Of a stretch of 64,000 nt of DNA, positions 46,926 through 57,361 are shown one piece after another. Within the stretch, counting starts at the first letter, position 1. Each line of letters begins with the position of its first letter. Under the pieces are notes generated by a model. The model did not search any database, was not told where the DNA came from, and saw nothing but the letters and a program-made list of their open reading frames with translations. Both the position numbers and the translations under genes were made by a program. The stretch is from Drosophila persimilis. Its lineage: Eukaryota > Arthropoda > Insecta > Diptera > Drosophilidae. The stretch lies in contig NW_020825452.1 in NCBI RefSeq assembly GCF_003286085.1, positions 62,001 to 126,000 on the forward strand, in the 5' to 3' direction.

Positions 46926-47081
46926 TATACCCGATACTCAAAATGAGTATTGGGCTATATTAGATTTGCGGTAAAAGTGTATGTGTGTAACGTCCAGAAG
47001 GAATCGTTTCCGACCCCATAAAGTATATATATTCTTGATCAGCATCAATAGCCGAGTCGATTGAGCCATGTCTGTCTGTCC
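46926..47081 (+). mobile_element. DINE-1, 5' fragment only
   Basis: 156 bp from the 5' palindrome to the first GTCTGTCC units of the microsatellite, where the CR1-type LINE begins. The break inside the microsatellite suggests a repair or recombination joint. Confidence 0.85.
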
Positions 47082-49909
47082 TGATTATAAATATTGCATG
47101 CAATTAGTTTAAGAGACAGTTCAGGGGATAGGGTTTGACAGAGGGAGTTATAATTATGGCATAAAACCCTAAAAGGTTCATGATCAGCATAATTAGACCT
47201 ACATATGGGTCGACGGATAGGCCTAAAAGTACGGGTAGGTCTAGATGGAACGGCCAAGTCAATCTGACCCAAGAGAGTTTGGGAGTCAACAGTCCCAAGA
47301 AGGAGCTTGTGCACGAACATTACGCCATTGCATATTCTGCGATGGTGCAACGACGGCAGGTCAATAAGATTTAGCCTAGACTGGTAGGGTGGCAAGATTC
47401 TACCTGAGTCCCAGTTAAAGTTCCGAAGGGCAAAAATTAAAAATTGCTTTTGCACGGATTCTATAACAGCCTGCTGTACTTTATACTGCGGGCTCCACAC
47501 ACAAGAACAATACTCCAATATAGGACGTACTAACGAGATGTACAGTTGTTTCGTAACGTACGGGTCGACAAACTCCCGTCAAACAACGCTTGATGAACGC
47601 TAAAACACCCTTAGCTTTATTTACAGTTGCAGCTATATGGGTGTTAAAACACATCTTATGATCAAAAAGGACTCCAAGGTCATTTGAACTCGAAATTCGC
47701 TCAAGGACATGATTTCCTAGAACATATGGGACAAAATGAGGAGCGCGACGGTAAAATGTCATAAGTTTGCACTTGGAAAGGTTCAGAAAAAGATGATTAG
47801 TTGAACACCACAATAGTAGTTCACTTAGATCAAGTTGAAGGCGTGTGTGCAAATACCAATCAGAGTGAGAAAGACAGATTTTGACATCATCAGCATACAT
47901 TAGTGTAGTAGAGTATGTTATAACTTGAGGAAGGTCATTCACAAATAAAATGAACAGAAGCGGGCCCAGATGACTTCCCTGTGGCACACCTGAAGTAACA
48001 TTTACAGTATTTGACAACACGTTAGAAAACAAAACACGTTGAGTACGGTTAGAGAGATAGGACAAAATCCAATCTAGAAGATTCGTTGGGAACCCTAATA
48101 AAGAGAGCTTGTGAATAAGCAGAGCATGGTTCACAGAATCGAATGCCTTGCTGAAGTCAGTAAAAACTACATCCGTCTGCAAACCAATTTGAAAACCACG
48201 GTGGATTAGGTTAGAAAACTCAAGAAGGTTAGTCGATGTTGAACGATGTCTGAAAAAACCGTGTTGCGACGGAGATATCAAGCTGCAACAAAGATGTTGC
48301 AGTTGCCGGGTGACTAGGAACTCAAGAAGCTTCGGGATGGCGGAAAGCTTTGCGATACCACGATAGTTTTCAATGTTTGATCTTGAACCTTTTTTGTGAA
48401 GCGGAATGATATAGGACTCATTCCAAATTACTGGGAGACAAGACTGTTCCAAGGAGAGGTTGAAGAGAAAGGTCAAGGGTTTGCAAAGGGACTGGGCACA
48501 GTATTTTAAGATGCAACTAGGTACCTTATCTGGACCCGCAGAAAACGACATGTCCATAGATGACAAACCTTCCAGAATAACGCTTTCCTCGAAAAAGGGC
48601 AGAAAAATGCTGTTAGCTTGAGGTAGCTGGTACGGATACGGAGTGGATGCGTTGTAAATATGAGACGAGTACGTTGTTTGGAAAAAGTTAGCGAATAAAT
48701 TTGCAATACCAACAGCAGAAGCTTCTGTTTTGTTCTGGTAATGAAGGGACGGAGGAAAACCGTTTGACTTGCGCTTAGAGTTAATAGAATAGAATTTTTT
48801 AGGATCACTACGAAAGTTTCTACTACATTGTGAAAGGTAATGATTATAACACTGACTATTGACGGCAAGGAATAGAGAGCGAGCGGAGGAGTATAGAGCT
48901 AAGGCCAACGTGGAGCCCGACTTCTGGTACTTTTTATAGAGACGGGATTTATTATTTTTTAAGTATGACAAATACTTGGAGAACCAGGGAGGCTTGGACG
49001 ATACAGGTACAGTGATATCTGGAACAAACGTATTTAGGGCGGAGTAAATAGAACTATAAAACGAGTTAACAGTTGCATCTAAGTTCGGTAATGAATAAAG
49101 AAACGACCAATCAACACGCGAGAGATGAAGATCTAAATCGATAAAGTTTGTTTTGCGAAAACACTTTATGTGACAAGGAGCCATGGAACCGTCAGCACCT
49201 CCAGATTGTGTACACTCCAGTGATATCAACAAAGTTGGATGGTAAGGATCTTCAGGGAGAGATATTGGGCTTGCTCTAGATACCGTAGCAAGAGAACCAT
49301 CGTTAACAAAAACGAGGTCAAGAAGTCTGTCCCTAATGTTTTTAACGGCATTAATTTAACGGCATTAATTTGGACAAGGGAAATATCCGTTAGCCCATTG
49401 ATAAAGTCGTTATGACAATTGGGAAACAACAGGTTGGCGTCATCACAAGGCAGCCAAGAAAGAAATGGGAGGTTAAAGTCCCCCATGACAATAATTCGAT
49501 CATTGCACCCTAATGCAGAAACAACAATATTAATTGCTGAGAGGTGGTGTAAGTAAAGCTCAGCATCAGACCTGGGAGGAATGTAAGAGCAGGTTAAATA
49601 GAAAAATGCGGAGCCAACACGAACTTTGACTGCAACAAATTCAATTCCGTGAATGTTATTAAATGGGAATAACTCAGATGAGAAAACAGATTTAACTGCA
49701 ATCAGAACCCCACCTGCAAAAGATGGGCGGTCCATTCTATAAATAGTGTAACTATCAATGAAAATTTCATGATCATTGACAGAGGAGTTAAGCCAGGTTT
49801 CGGTAAACGCGATGGCATTGAAATCAAAGGACGCGCTATTAGTATGAATTTGACGCAATTTTCCCAGCAAACTGCGAACGTTCTGATAGTGCATGGAAAA
49901 ATAGTACAT
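47082..49909 (-). pseudogene. CR1/Jockey-type LINE ORF2: endonuclease and RT
   Basis: Starts near 49909 (MYYFSMHYQNVRSLLGKL, the endonuclease N-motif), with 'TETWLNSS' (catalytic E) and 'IIVMGDFNLPFLSW' (D-x-N). A 14-bp tandem duplication (AACGGCATTAATTT at 49345-49372) shifts frame after 'ISLVQIN'. RT 'IPLHKKGSRSNIENYRGI', 'FTDFSKAFDSVNH', 'SGVPQGSHLGPLLFILFVNDLP', active site YADD (LMYADDVKICLS, about 47900). A frameshift near 47500 separates the C-terminus (MEYCSCVWSPQY…). No RNase H. It is cut at the 3' end by the DINE-1 scrap at 47081. I place it in CR1 or a close Jockey-superfamily clade from motif style. Confidence 0.85.
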
Positions 49910-50173
49910 CAGTTTTTTGGAGCATGTTCGGTAATTCTTGGATTCGAGTTTGAATCTTTGAGAAGGAACTCATGCACAATTGTATGCTCAGGCCATATTG
50001 ACGGTTCTAGAGAACGGGATAGTAAGGAATCAGGGAGAAGAATTTTAAATGATGATATGTTGCGCTTATGTTTAAATGTAAATTTAGTCACAACTATATC
50101 AACAGGCGAAGTGTTAAGTTTAGAGGAAAGATGTTGTTTAACATCCTCTGTTGTAGCCTCAGGAATAAGACGA
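49910..50173 (-). pseudogene. CR1-type LINE, ORF1 3' end or spacer
   Basis: Minus-strand frame 50199-49909 contains 'DVKQHLSSKLNTSPVDIVVTKF', resembling the C-terminal partner domain of LINE ORF1 proteins. It is truncated at the DINE-1 joint 50173/50174. Confidence 0.55.
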
Positions 50174-50991
50174 GAATCCAGACTTCTGTGATATGTCACT
50201 GCTCCAAAAATATTTCAAAACTTTGCCCCGCCCACTTCCGCCCCCACAAAGGGCGAAAATCTGTGGCATCCACAATTTCGACGATACGAGAAAACTAAAA
50301 ACGCAGAATCGTAGAAGATGACTATATCTTCTAGAGTGCAACATCTGAACCAGATCGTAAAATTATTATAGCCAGAATAAAGAAAACAATTTCACTCTTT
50401 TTCGCTCTGTCTCTCTCTAACACACAGGTTGCATGGTCGGTTTTGCCCATTGCAAAATATGAGTTCAAGGATCTCAGAACCTATAAGAGCCAGAGCAACC
50501 AAAATTTGGTATCCACACTCCTGTGATATCGGACCTTGACCGTTTCGTGTCCAAATTTCGCCACACCCCCTTCCGCCCCCGCAAAGGACGAAAATCTGGA
50601 GCATCCACAAATCTCAGAGACTATTAAGGCTAGAGTAACCAAATTTGGTATCCGAAATTCTGTTAGATCTCAATATAATACATATATCTCATAATTTCGC
50701 CCCACCCCCATCCGCCCCCACAAAGGACGAAAATCTGTTGCATCCACAATATTGCAGATTTGAGAAAACTAAAAACTCAGAATCATAGATAATGACCATA
50801 TCTATCAGATTGCTGAATCTGGATCAGATCGGATCATTTTTGTAGCCAAAAGCAACTGTCTCTCTCGCACGCACTCTTTGTCGTGTCGCTTAACATTAGC
50901 GGCGTCTGCCGGATGAGAGCCATACTGACTAAGTATCGGGTATAACTGTAGAGTTGCGGTGTCCGCAGCAACTCACAACGTTCCCTTCGTT
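50174..50991 (+). mobile_element. DINE-1, 5'-truncated
   Basis: Begins at 'ATCCAGACTTCTGTG' inside the element and keeps the middle and the 3' hairpin. It carries the same ~65-bp loss (AAAAGCAACTGTCTCTC) as 3584-4171 and 38211-38802 but not their large middle deletion, so it represents the earlier state of that insertion. The terminus reads TTCCCTTCG. Confidence 0.88.
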
Positions 50992-51390
50992 TATTTTTAA
51001 ATATTTGCACAAATCGTTTATAATTGAATTTTTATATTCCGATCCCAAGTCCGAAATGATCGTGTTCATTGGACCGTACTTGAGAGTAAATGATTCAAAT
51101 ATTGCCGTTGCAACAGTTGCTGCGCTTTTATTTGCGACAGTTATATCTAGTTCCTAGATATTTAGTCAAGTCACATATGAGCGTGACTGCGTTTATTTTT
51201 AAATATTTGCACAAATCGTTTATAATTGAATTTTTATATTCCGTTCCCAAGTCCGAAATGGTCGTCTTCATTGGACCGTACTTGAGAATAAATGATTCAA
51301 ATATTGCCGTTGCAACAGTTGCTGCGCTTTTATTTGCGACAGGTATATCTAGTTCCTAGATATTTAGTCAAGTCACATATGAGCCTGCCT
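50992..51390 (-). repeat. 202-bp tandem repeat, 2 units (copy D)
   Basis: Two units (landmark AAATGATTCAAATATTG at about 51089 and 51291). Otherwise as in copies A and C. Confidence 0.88.
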
Positions 51391-53200
51391 GCATATTCAT
51401 TGCCTTTTTCTGACTTTGGTAGTGGACCAATTGTATCCACTATCACTCTGTCAAAAGCCTTCATCGGGGTTTCAGTAATTGTTAAAGGGGTCTTTATATT
51501 TGTTGTTGTTTTTGCTTTTTGACATTTCTATTTCCGGATGTGCTCTGTTATAACACGAGTCATACCTTTCCAGTAATAATGTCTTTTGACCTCGGTCAAG
51601 GTTTTTGCAATGCCTGTGTGACCTCCTTGTACTGGATCATCATGTAGTGTAGACAATATAGCTTCTTTCTCTTTAACATTTGTTAATGTGGTCACCGGGT
51701 TGAGTAGCGCTACTCTCAATGTTTTCAATATTTTATTGCCCATAATTTTGAAATTATCTATTGAAACTTTTTCAAAGATATTTTCCCACGGTGCCATTTT
51801 CAATTGGCTGATTTTTAATATACCGGCTTTTCTAGCCTTGGAAATAGTTGTCCTAAGTCAATATTTCCATTATTAGTATATAAATCTCCAATATCAATTC
51901 TTGCTATAATTTTCTTCACTACTTTACGTACTTCATCATTATTAATGACTTCGTATACGTTGGGCTGAGAAGCTGTTTGGGTAGATTGCTTTGGCATCTC
52001 TACTTTGTTGTTTTCTGCGCAGAATTTTTGTCTACTTTGATACCTGGTAGTGACTTTCAGGACTTTATTTTGTATGTCTTTTAGTTCAGATATTGTTATC
52101 CGTGACAATGCATCGGCTACGAAATTATCTTTGCCTCTTAGGTACTCTACAGTAAAATTATACTCCTCAAATTCAAGTCTCAAATTCAAATTAATTTAGA
52201 ACTGGGGTTTGTCATTGAAAACAAAAATGTTAGTGGTCAATGGTCTGTTTTTACTATGAAATGAGTTCCGTAGACATAGGGTCTAAATTTGGTGATTGCC
52301 CAATATATAGCTGTTAACTCTTGTTCCGTCGTACTTTTGATACTTTCTCCTTTGGTAAATGCTCTCGATGCGTAAGCTATTGGGAGTTGAGTTCCTTTGT
52401 GGGCTTGTGTAAGCACTGCACCTCAGGCTTGCTTACTAGCATCTGTGATTATACAAAATTCTTTCGTAAAATCTGGATATTGTCACAGAGTAGGTTTTAT
52501 TAATTGAGCTTTAAGGTGTTCAAATGCATTTTGACATTCATCAGTTCATTCAAATGGAACATTCTTTTTATTTAATCTTGTTATATGCCTAGAATAATCG
52601 GCGAAATTTTTGATGAATCGTCTGTAGTAATTACAAAATGCTATAAAACGTCTAGCGCTATCAGAGTCATGTGGAACTGGATAATTTAATATGACATCAA
52701 ACTTTTTGTCATCTGGTAAGATTCCCTTATCTGTGCATTTGTGGCCCAAAAATGTGACTTCATGCATGAAAAATGAACATTTTTCAGGATGTAGCTTCAA
52801 GTTGTGTTTCCTACAAATGTCAAAAACACTAATTAAATTGTTAAGCATGTGTTTTTCGGAACAACCGATTACTATTAAGTCATCCATATAGAGGAATGCT
52901 TGTGATGGTTCAAGTCCAAAGAATGCGATTGTCATCATTCCTTGGAATGAATTGGGCGCTATTTTCAAACCAAATGGTAATCGCGTGAAGCGATAAGAGC
53001 CATTGCTCGTTGAAAATGATGTTATATCTCTAGAGTTTTCGTCTAGCTCAATCTGATGGAATCCTGACATTTAGTCAAGGCAAGAGAAATATTTTGCTAT
53101 TCCTAGTTGATCGAAGATATCATCCATCCTAGGAAGTGGAAATTTATCGGATAGTAATTTTTTATTAATTTGGCGATAGTCAACTACTAATCGCCATTTT
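50992..53200 (-). pseudogene. pol: 412/mdg1-like pol fragment, copy D
   Basis: Reverse counterpart of copy A over its whole length, with the same nonsense codons at SCLD/TAA, FE/TGA, the AC/TGA in RNase H and the others. A private 12-bp loss near 51829 and a 37-bp loss near 51916 distinguish it. It joins DINE-1 at both ends at the same bases as copy A. RT active site FLYMDD near 52885. Confidence 0.87.
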
Positions 53201-54367
53201 TATACCCGATACTCAAAATGAGTATTGGGGTATATTAGATTTGTGGTAAAAGTGGATGTGTGTAACGTCCAGAAGGAATCGTTTCCGACCCTATAAAGTA
53301 TATATATTCTTGATCAGCATCAATAGCCGAGTCGATTGAGCCCTGTCTGTCTGTCCGTCCGTCCGTCTGTCCGTCTGTCCGTCCCCTTCAGCGCCTAATG
53401 CTCAAAGACTATAAGAGCTAGAGCAACGATGTTTTGGATCCAGACTTCTGTGATATGTCACTGCTCCAAAAATATTTCAAAACTTTGCCCCGCCCACTTC
53501 CGCCCCCACAAAAGGCGAAAATCTGTGGCATCCACAATTTCGACGATACGAGAAAACTAAAAACGCAGAATCGTAGAAGATGACTATATCTTCTAGAGTG
53601 CAAAATCTGAACCAGATCGTATAATTATTACAGCCAGAATCACGAAAACAATTTCACTCTTTCTCGCTCTGTCTCACTCTAACACACAGGTTTCATGGTC
53701 GGTTTTGCCAATTGCAAAATATGAGTTCAAGGATCTCAGAACCTATAAAAGCCAGAGCAACCAAATTTGGTATCCACACTCCTGTGATATCGGACCTTGA
53801 CCGTTTCCTGTCCAAATTTCGCCACACCCCCTTCCGCCCCCGCAAAGGACGAAAATCTGAGGCAACCACAAATCTCAGAGACTATTAAGGCTCATGGTCG
53901 GTTTTGCCAATTGCAAAATATGAGTTCAAGGATCTCAGAACCTATATAAGCCAGAGCAACCAAATTTGGTATCCACACTCCTGTGATATCGGACCTTGAC
54001 CGTTTCCTGTCCAAATTTCGCCCCACCCCCATCCGCCCCCACAAAGGACGAAAATCTGTTACATCCACAATATTGCAGATTTGAGAAAACTAAAAACGCA
54101 GAATCATAGATAATGACCATATCTATTAGATTGCTGAATCTGGATCAGATCAGATCATTTTTATAGCCAAAAGGAACAAATCAATTTGCAGTGGCTACGC
54201 AGCGCGTGACGTGTCGCTCAGACTGATTTTCTGTCTCTCTCGCACGCACTCTTTGTCGTGTCGTTAAATATTAGCGGCGTCTGCCGGAGGAGAGCCATAC
54301 TGACTTAGTATCGGGTATAACCGTAGAGTTGCGGTGTCCGCAGCAACTCACAACGTTCCCCCTCGTT
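53201..54367 (+). mobile_element. DINE-1 with internal ~200-bp tandem duplication
   Basis: Complete ends. The block starting 'CATGGTCGGTTTTGCCAATTG' occurs at about 53694 and again at about 53893. The second copy lacks part of the following module, so overall length stays near 1.17 kb. Otherwise close to 32819-33908. Confidence 0.9.
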
Positions 54368-54570
54368 TATTAAATAGTTTTGGAAAGTTTTTAGATAACT
54401 TTGATATAACATCGTTCGTTCTAGTTTCATTATTTATTTCGAATATATCATAATTTGCTAATGGTTCATAATTCAACTTATTTATATTAATCATTTGGTC
54501 GGTACTAGTTGTATTAAGTAAACGGGCGAATGCATTTGCAGTTGTTACGACTGTGTTTTTGCTGCATATA
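54368..54570 (-). pseudogene. 412-like pol between protease and RT
   Basis: Minus-strand frame 'CSKNTVVTTANAFARLLNTT…DVISKLSKNFPKLFNKR', the linker that precedes RT in 412/mdg1-type elements. It is the other side of the mdg3-like insertion seen at 46343 and ends at the DINE-1. Confidence 0.72.
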
Positions 54571-54870
54571 TGTGGGTTGGTGTACCACACAAAATACCAA
54601 ATGAAGATAAGATCCCTAGACGGCGAGCAACGATGATCCCATCACTAAAAAGAACGACGAACAACGATTATGCCATCAGGAAGAAGACGACGAGCAAGGA
54701 AGAGACAAGCAGAGAAATAAAACGACGGCGGTACCGAAAAGACGCAAAAACGACGACGGCCGCAGAGAAGAAGAATAAAACGACGCAGAATAAAGAATAC
54801 ATTTATCCTAAATTTATCAAACATTAAATACAAATTAATTATTAAACCTAAAGTAAATAAAAACCCCACA
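54571..54870 (+). repeat. mdg3-like 5' LTR (E2)
   Basis: 300 bp, TGTGGGTTGG…AACCCCACA. It is followed after TTT by TGGGCGCTCCTCCGGGA, a candidate primer-binding site that I cannot assign to a tRNA. An ORF of 85 codons within the LTR is probably chance. Confidence 0.9.
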
Positions 54871-54911
54871 TTTTGGGCGCTCCTCCGGGAATGAATTAAA
54901 AGTGGTTACTA

Positions 54912-56033
54912 TTGAAGAAGAAACGAAAATATAAATTTTTTTCCCCCACAATGCGGTATTTAAACGATTTAATATGTGAAAATCTACGCTCGAGCAAGAA
55001 AGAGTGCATAGCGGCACTGCATAAATTCGTGTTCGAGGCCGAGGGAGACAAAATCAACCGAAAAAGATTACGCGAATTTTCTGGCTTCCTCTACGACGAA
55101 AATGATGAGAGGTACAAAGCAAAGAAGGAATACGCAGTAAATAATATAACACATAGTGATCTTGTGGCTATATGCAATGTGTTGGGAATCAGTTATACTA
55201 GTGAGGACCTTTTCTTGCATGTGTTTTGCAATTTGCGTTCGATGACCCTGCTAGCGCATGATGAAACAAGCAACGACGAAACTGAGGATGAAGAGGATGA
55301 TGACGAAAAAGAAAAGGATAGCAACAATTCGTTTGAGACGGCAGACCATGCCAGCATAGAAAACATTGCAGGGAAAAACGAAGACACAGAACAAAGAAGA
55401 CACGCTACAACATACAACCAAATAGTGGAGAGAGATATGACGCCACGATTTGCGATCAGCTTTCGCGATGTGGAAGAGAGCATTCGAAGTTTCGACGGCA
55501 CTAATACTATTCCAGTCGAAGTGTGGATAACAGAATACGAGGAACAGGCGACACTAATGAAATGGAATGATTTCCAAAGGTTTTTGTTCGCCAAAAAAGC
55601 TCTAAAAGGAATCGCGAAATTGTTTGTATTGAGTGAAAGTGGTTTGAATTCATGGAATTCCCTCAAGCAGGCATTATTGTCAGAATTTAAGTCGAATGTA
55701 ACCAGCAAGCAAATTCATGAGCAACTCGCGCAAACGAAACGAGGCAACAATGAGTGTGTATTCGAATATTTCTACAAAATGAAAGACATTGCATCACGAG
55801 GAAGTATTGCAGACGACACATTTATCCAATATTTGATTGACGGCATAGATGGAAAAGGTGTGAATAAGACAATTTTGTACGGCGCAACAAATATAAATCA
55901 GTTTAAAGAAAAATTAAAGTGGTATAAAACATTTATGGAAAAAGAAAATCAAATGGAAAAAGAGAAGTCGAAGCGAAATGAAATCAATATAAAAGAAACC
56001 GACAAAAAAAAGTCAAAGCATGAACAAAGATGA
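54912..56033 (+). CDS. gag: Gag of mdg3-like element E2
   Basis: Gag capsid precursor; the likely ATG start is MRYLNDLICENL at about 54951, after the leader. N-terminal ~110 residues are charged and helical, resembling a DEK-C/SAP-like fold ('LREFSGFLYDENDERY'), followed by an acidic stretch (DETEDEEDDDEKEKD) and a capsid-like domain ('SIRSFDGTNTIPVEVWITEYE', 'LLSEFKSNVTSKQIHEQL', 'EYFYKMKDIA'). It ends with TGA at 56031, 20 nt after an A8 run (56004-56011); zinc knuckles follow in another frame. Apparently intact otherwise. Its pol lies beyond a DINE-1. Confidence 0.82.
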   Translation: MKKKRKYKFFSPTMRYLNDLICENLRSSKKECIAALHKFVFEAEGDKINRKRLREFSGFLYDENDERYKAKKEYAVNNITHSDLVAICNVLGISYTSEDLFLHVFCNLRSMTLLAHDETSNDETEDEEDDDEKEKDSNNSFETADHASIENIAGKNEDTEQRRHATTYNQIVERDMTPRFAISFRDVEESIRSFDGTNTIPVEVWITEYEEQATLMKWNDFQRFLFAKKALKGIAKLFVLSESGLNSWNSLKQALLSEFKSNVTSKQIHEQLAQTKRGNNECVFEYFYKMKDIASRGSIADDTFIQYLIDGIDGKGVNKTILYGATNINQFKEKLKWYKTFMEKENQMEKEKSKRNEINIKETDKKKSKHEQR

Positions 56034-56243
56034 TAAGAAAGAAGTGAAATGTTATAATTGCGGTGGTAAAGGTCACTTATCGAGTAACTGTCAAAATAAA
56101 GATAAAGGTCGAAAGTGTTTCAAATGCAATCAATTCGGGCATATTTCTAAAGATTGTAAAATTGAAAAGTTTGGTGCAACGTCAGTAAATACGCGTAGAT
56201 TGCAGCCAAAACCCGATATCACACACAAAGAAGTCGCATTTGA
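56020..56243 (+). CDS. nucleocapsid part of E2, in the shifted frame
   Basis: Overlaps gag by 14 nt. It encodes two CCHC knuckles, CYNCGGKGHLSSNC and CFKCNQFGHISKDC, then a short linker before the DINE-1 joint at 56243. An A8 slippery run lies just upstream in both E1 and E2, so either ribosomal frameshifting joins capsid to nucleocapsid-pol, or both copies share one indel. Confidence 0.72.
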
Positions 56244-57361
56244 AAATAACGAGGGGGAACGTTGTGAGTTGCTGCGGACACCGCAACTCTACGGTTATAC
56301 CCGATACTAAGTCAGTATGGCTCTCCTCCGGCAGACGCCGCTAATATTTAACGACACGACAAAGAGTGCGTGCGAGAGAGACAGAAAATCAGTCTGAGCG
56401 TGACGTCGGGCGCTGCGTAGCCACTGCAAATTGATTTGTTCCTTTTGGCTATAAAAATGATCTGATCTGATCCAGATTCAGCAATCTAATAGATATGGTC
56501 ATTATCTATGATTCTGCGTTTTTAGTTTTCTCAAATCTGCAATATTGTGGATGCAACAGATTTTCGTCCTTTGTGGGGGCGGATGGGGGTGGGGCGAAAT
56601 TCTGAGATATACGTTTTATAGTGACATCTTAAAGGAGTGTGTGCACCAAATTTGGTTACTCTAGCCTTAATAGTCTCTGAGATTTGTGGTTGCCTCAGAT
56701 TTTCGTCCTTTGCGGGGGCGGAAGGGGGTGTGGCGAAATTTGGACAGGAAACGGTCAAGGTCCGATATCACAGGAGTGTGGATACCAAATTTGGTTGCTC
56801 TGGCTTTTATAGGTTCTGAGATCCTTGAACTCATATTTTGCAATTGGCAAAACCGACCATGAAACCTGTGTGTTAGAGTGAGACAGAGCGAGAAAGAGTG
56901 AAATTGTTTTCGTGATTCTGGCTGTAATAATTATACGATCTGGTTCAGATTTGGCACTCTAGAAGATATAGTCATCTTCTACGATTCTGCGTTTTTAGTT
57001 TTCTCGTATCGTCGAAATTGTGGATGCCACAGATTTTCGCCCTTTGTGGGGGCGGAAGTGGGCATGGCAAAGTTTTGAAATATTTTTGGAGCAGTGACAT
57101 ATCACAGAAGTCTGGATCCAAAACATCGTTGCTCTAGCTCTTATAGTCTTTGAGCATTAGGCGCTGAAGGGGACGGACAGACGGACAGACGGACAGACGG
57201 ACGGACGGACAGACAGACAGGGCTCAATCGACTCGGCTATTGATGCTGATCAAGAATATATATACTTTATAGGGTCGGAAACGATTCCTTCTGGACGTTA
57301 CACACATCCACTTTTACCACAAATCTAATATACCCCAATACTCATTTTGAGTATCGGGTAT
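56244..57361 (-). mobile_element. DINE-1 separating E2 gag from pol
   Basis: Full-length minus copy with 3' end at 56244 and 5' end at 57361. It is the 'CATGGTCGGTTTTGCC' subtype, close to 32819-33908. One visible change is GGGCATGGC for GGGCGGGGC near 57063. Confidence 0.92.
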
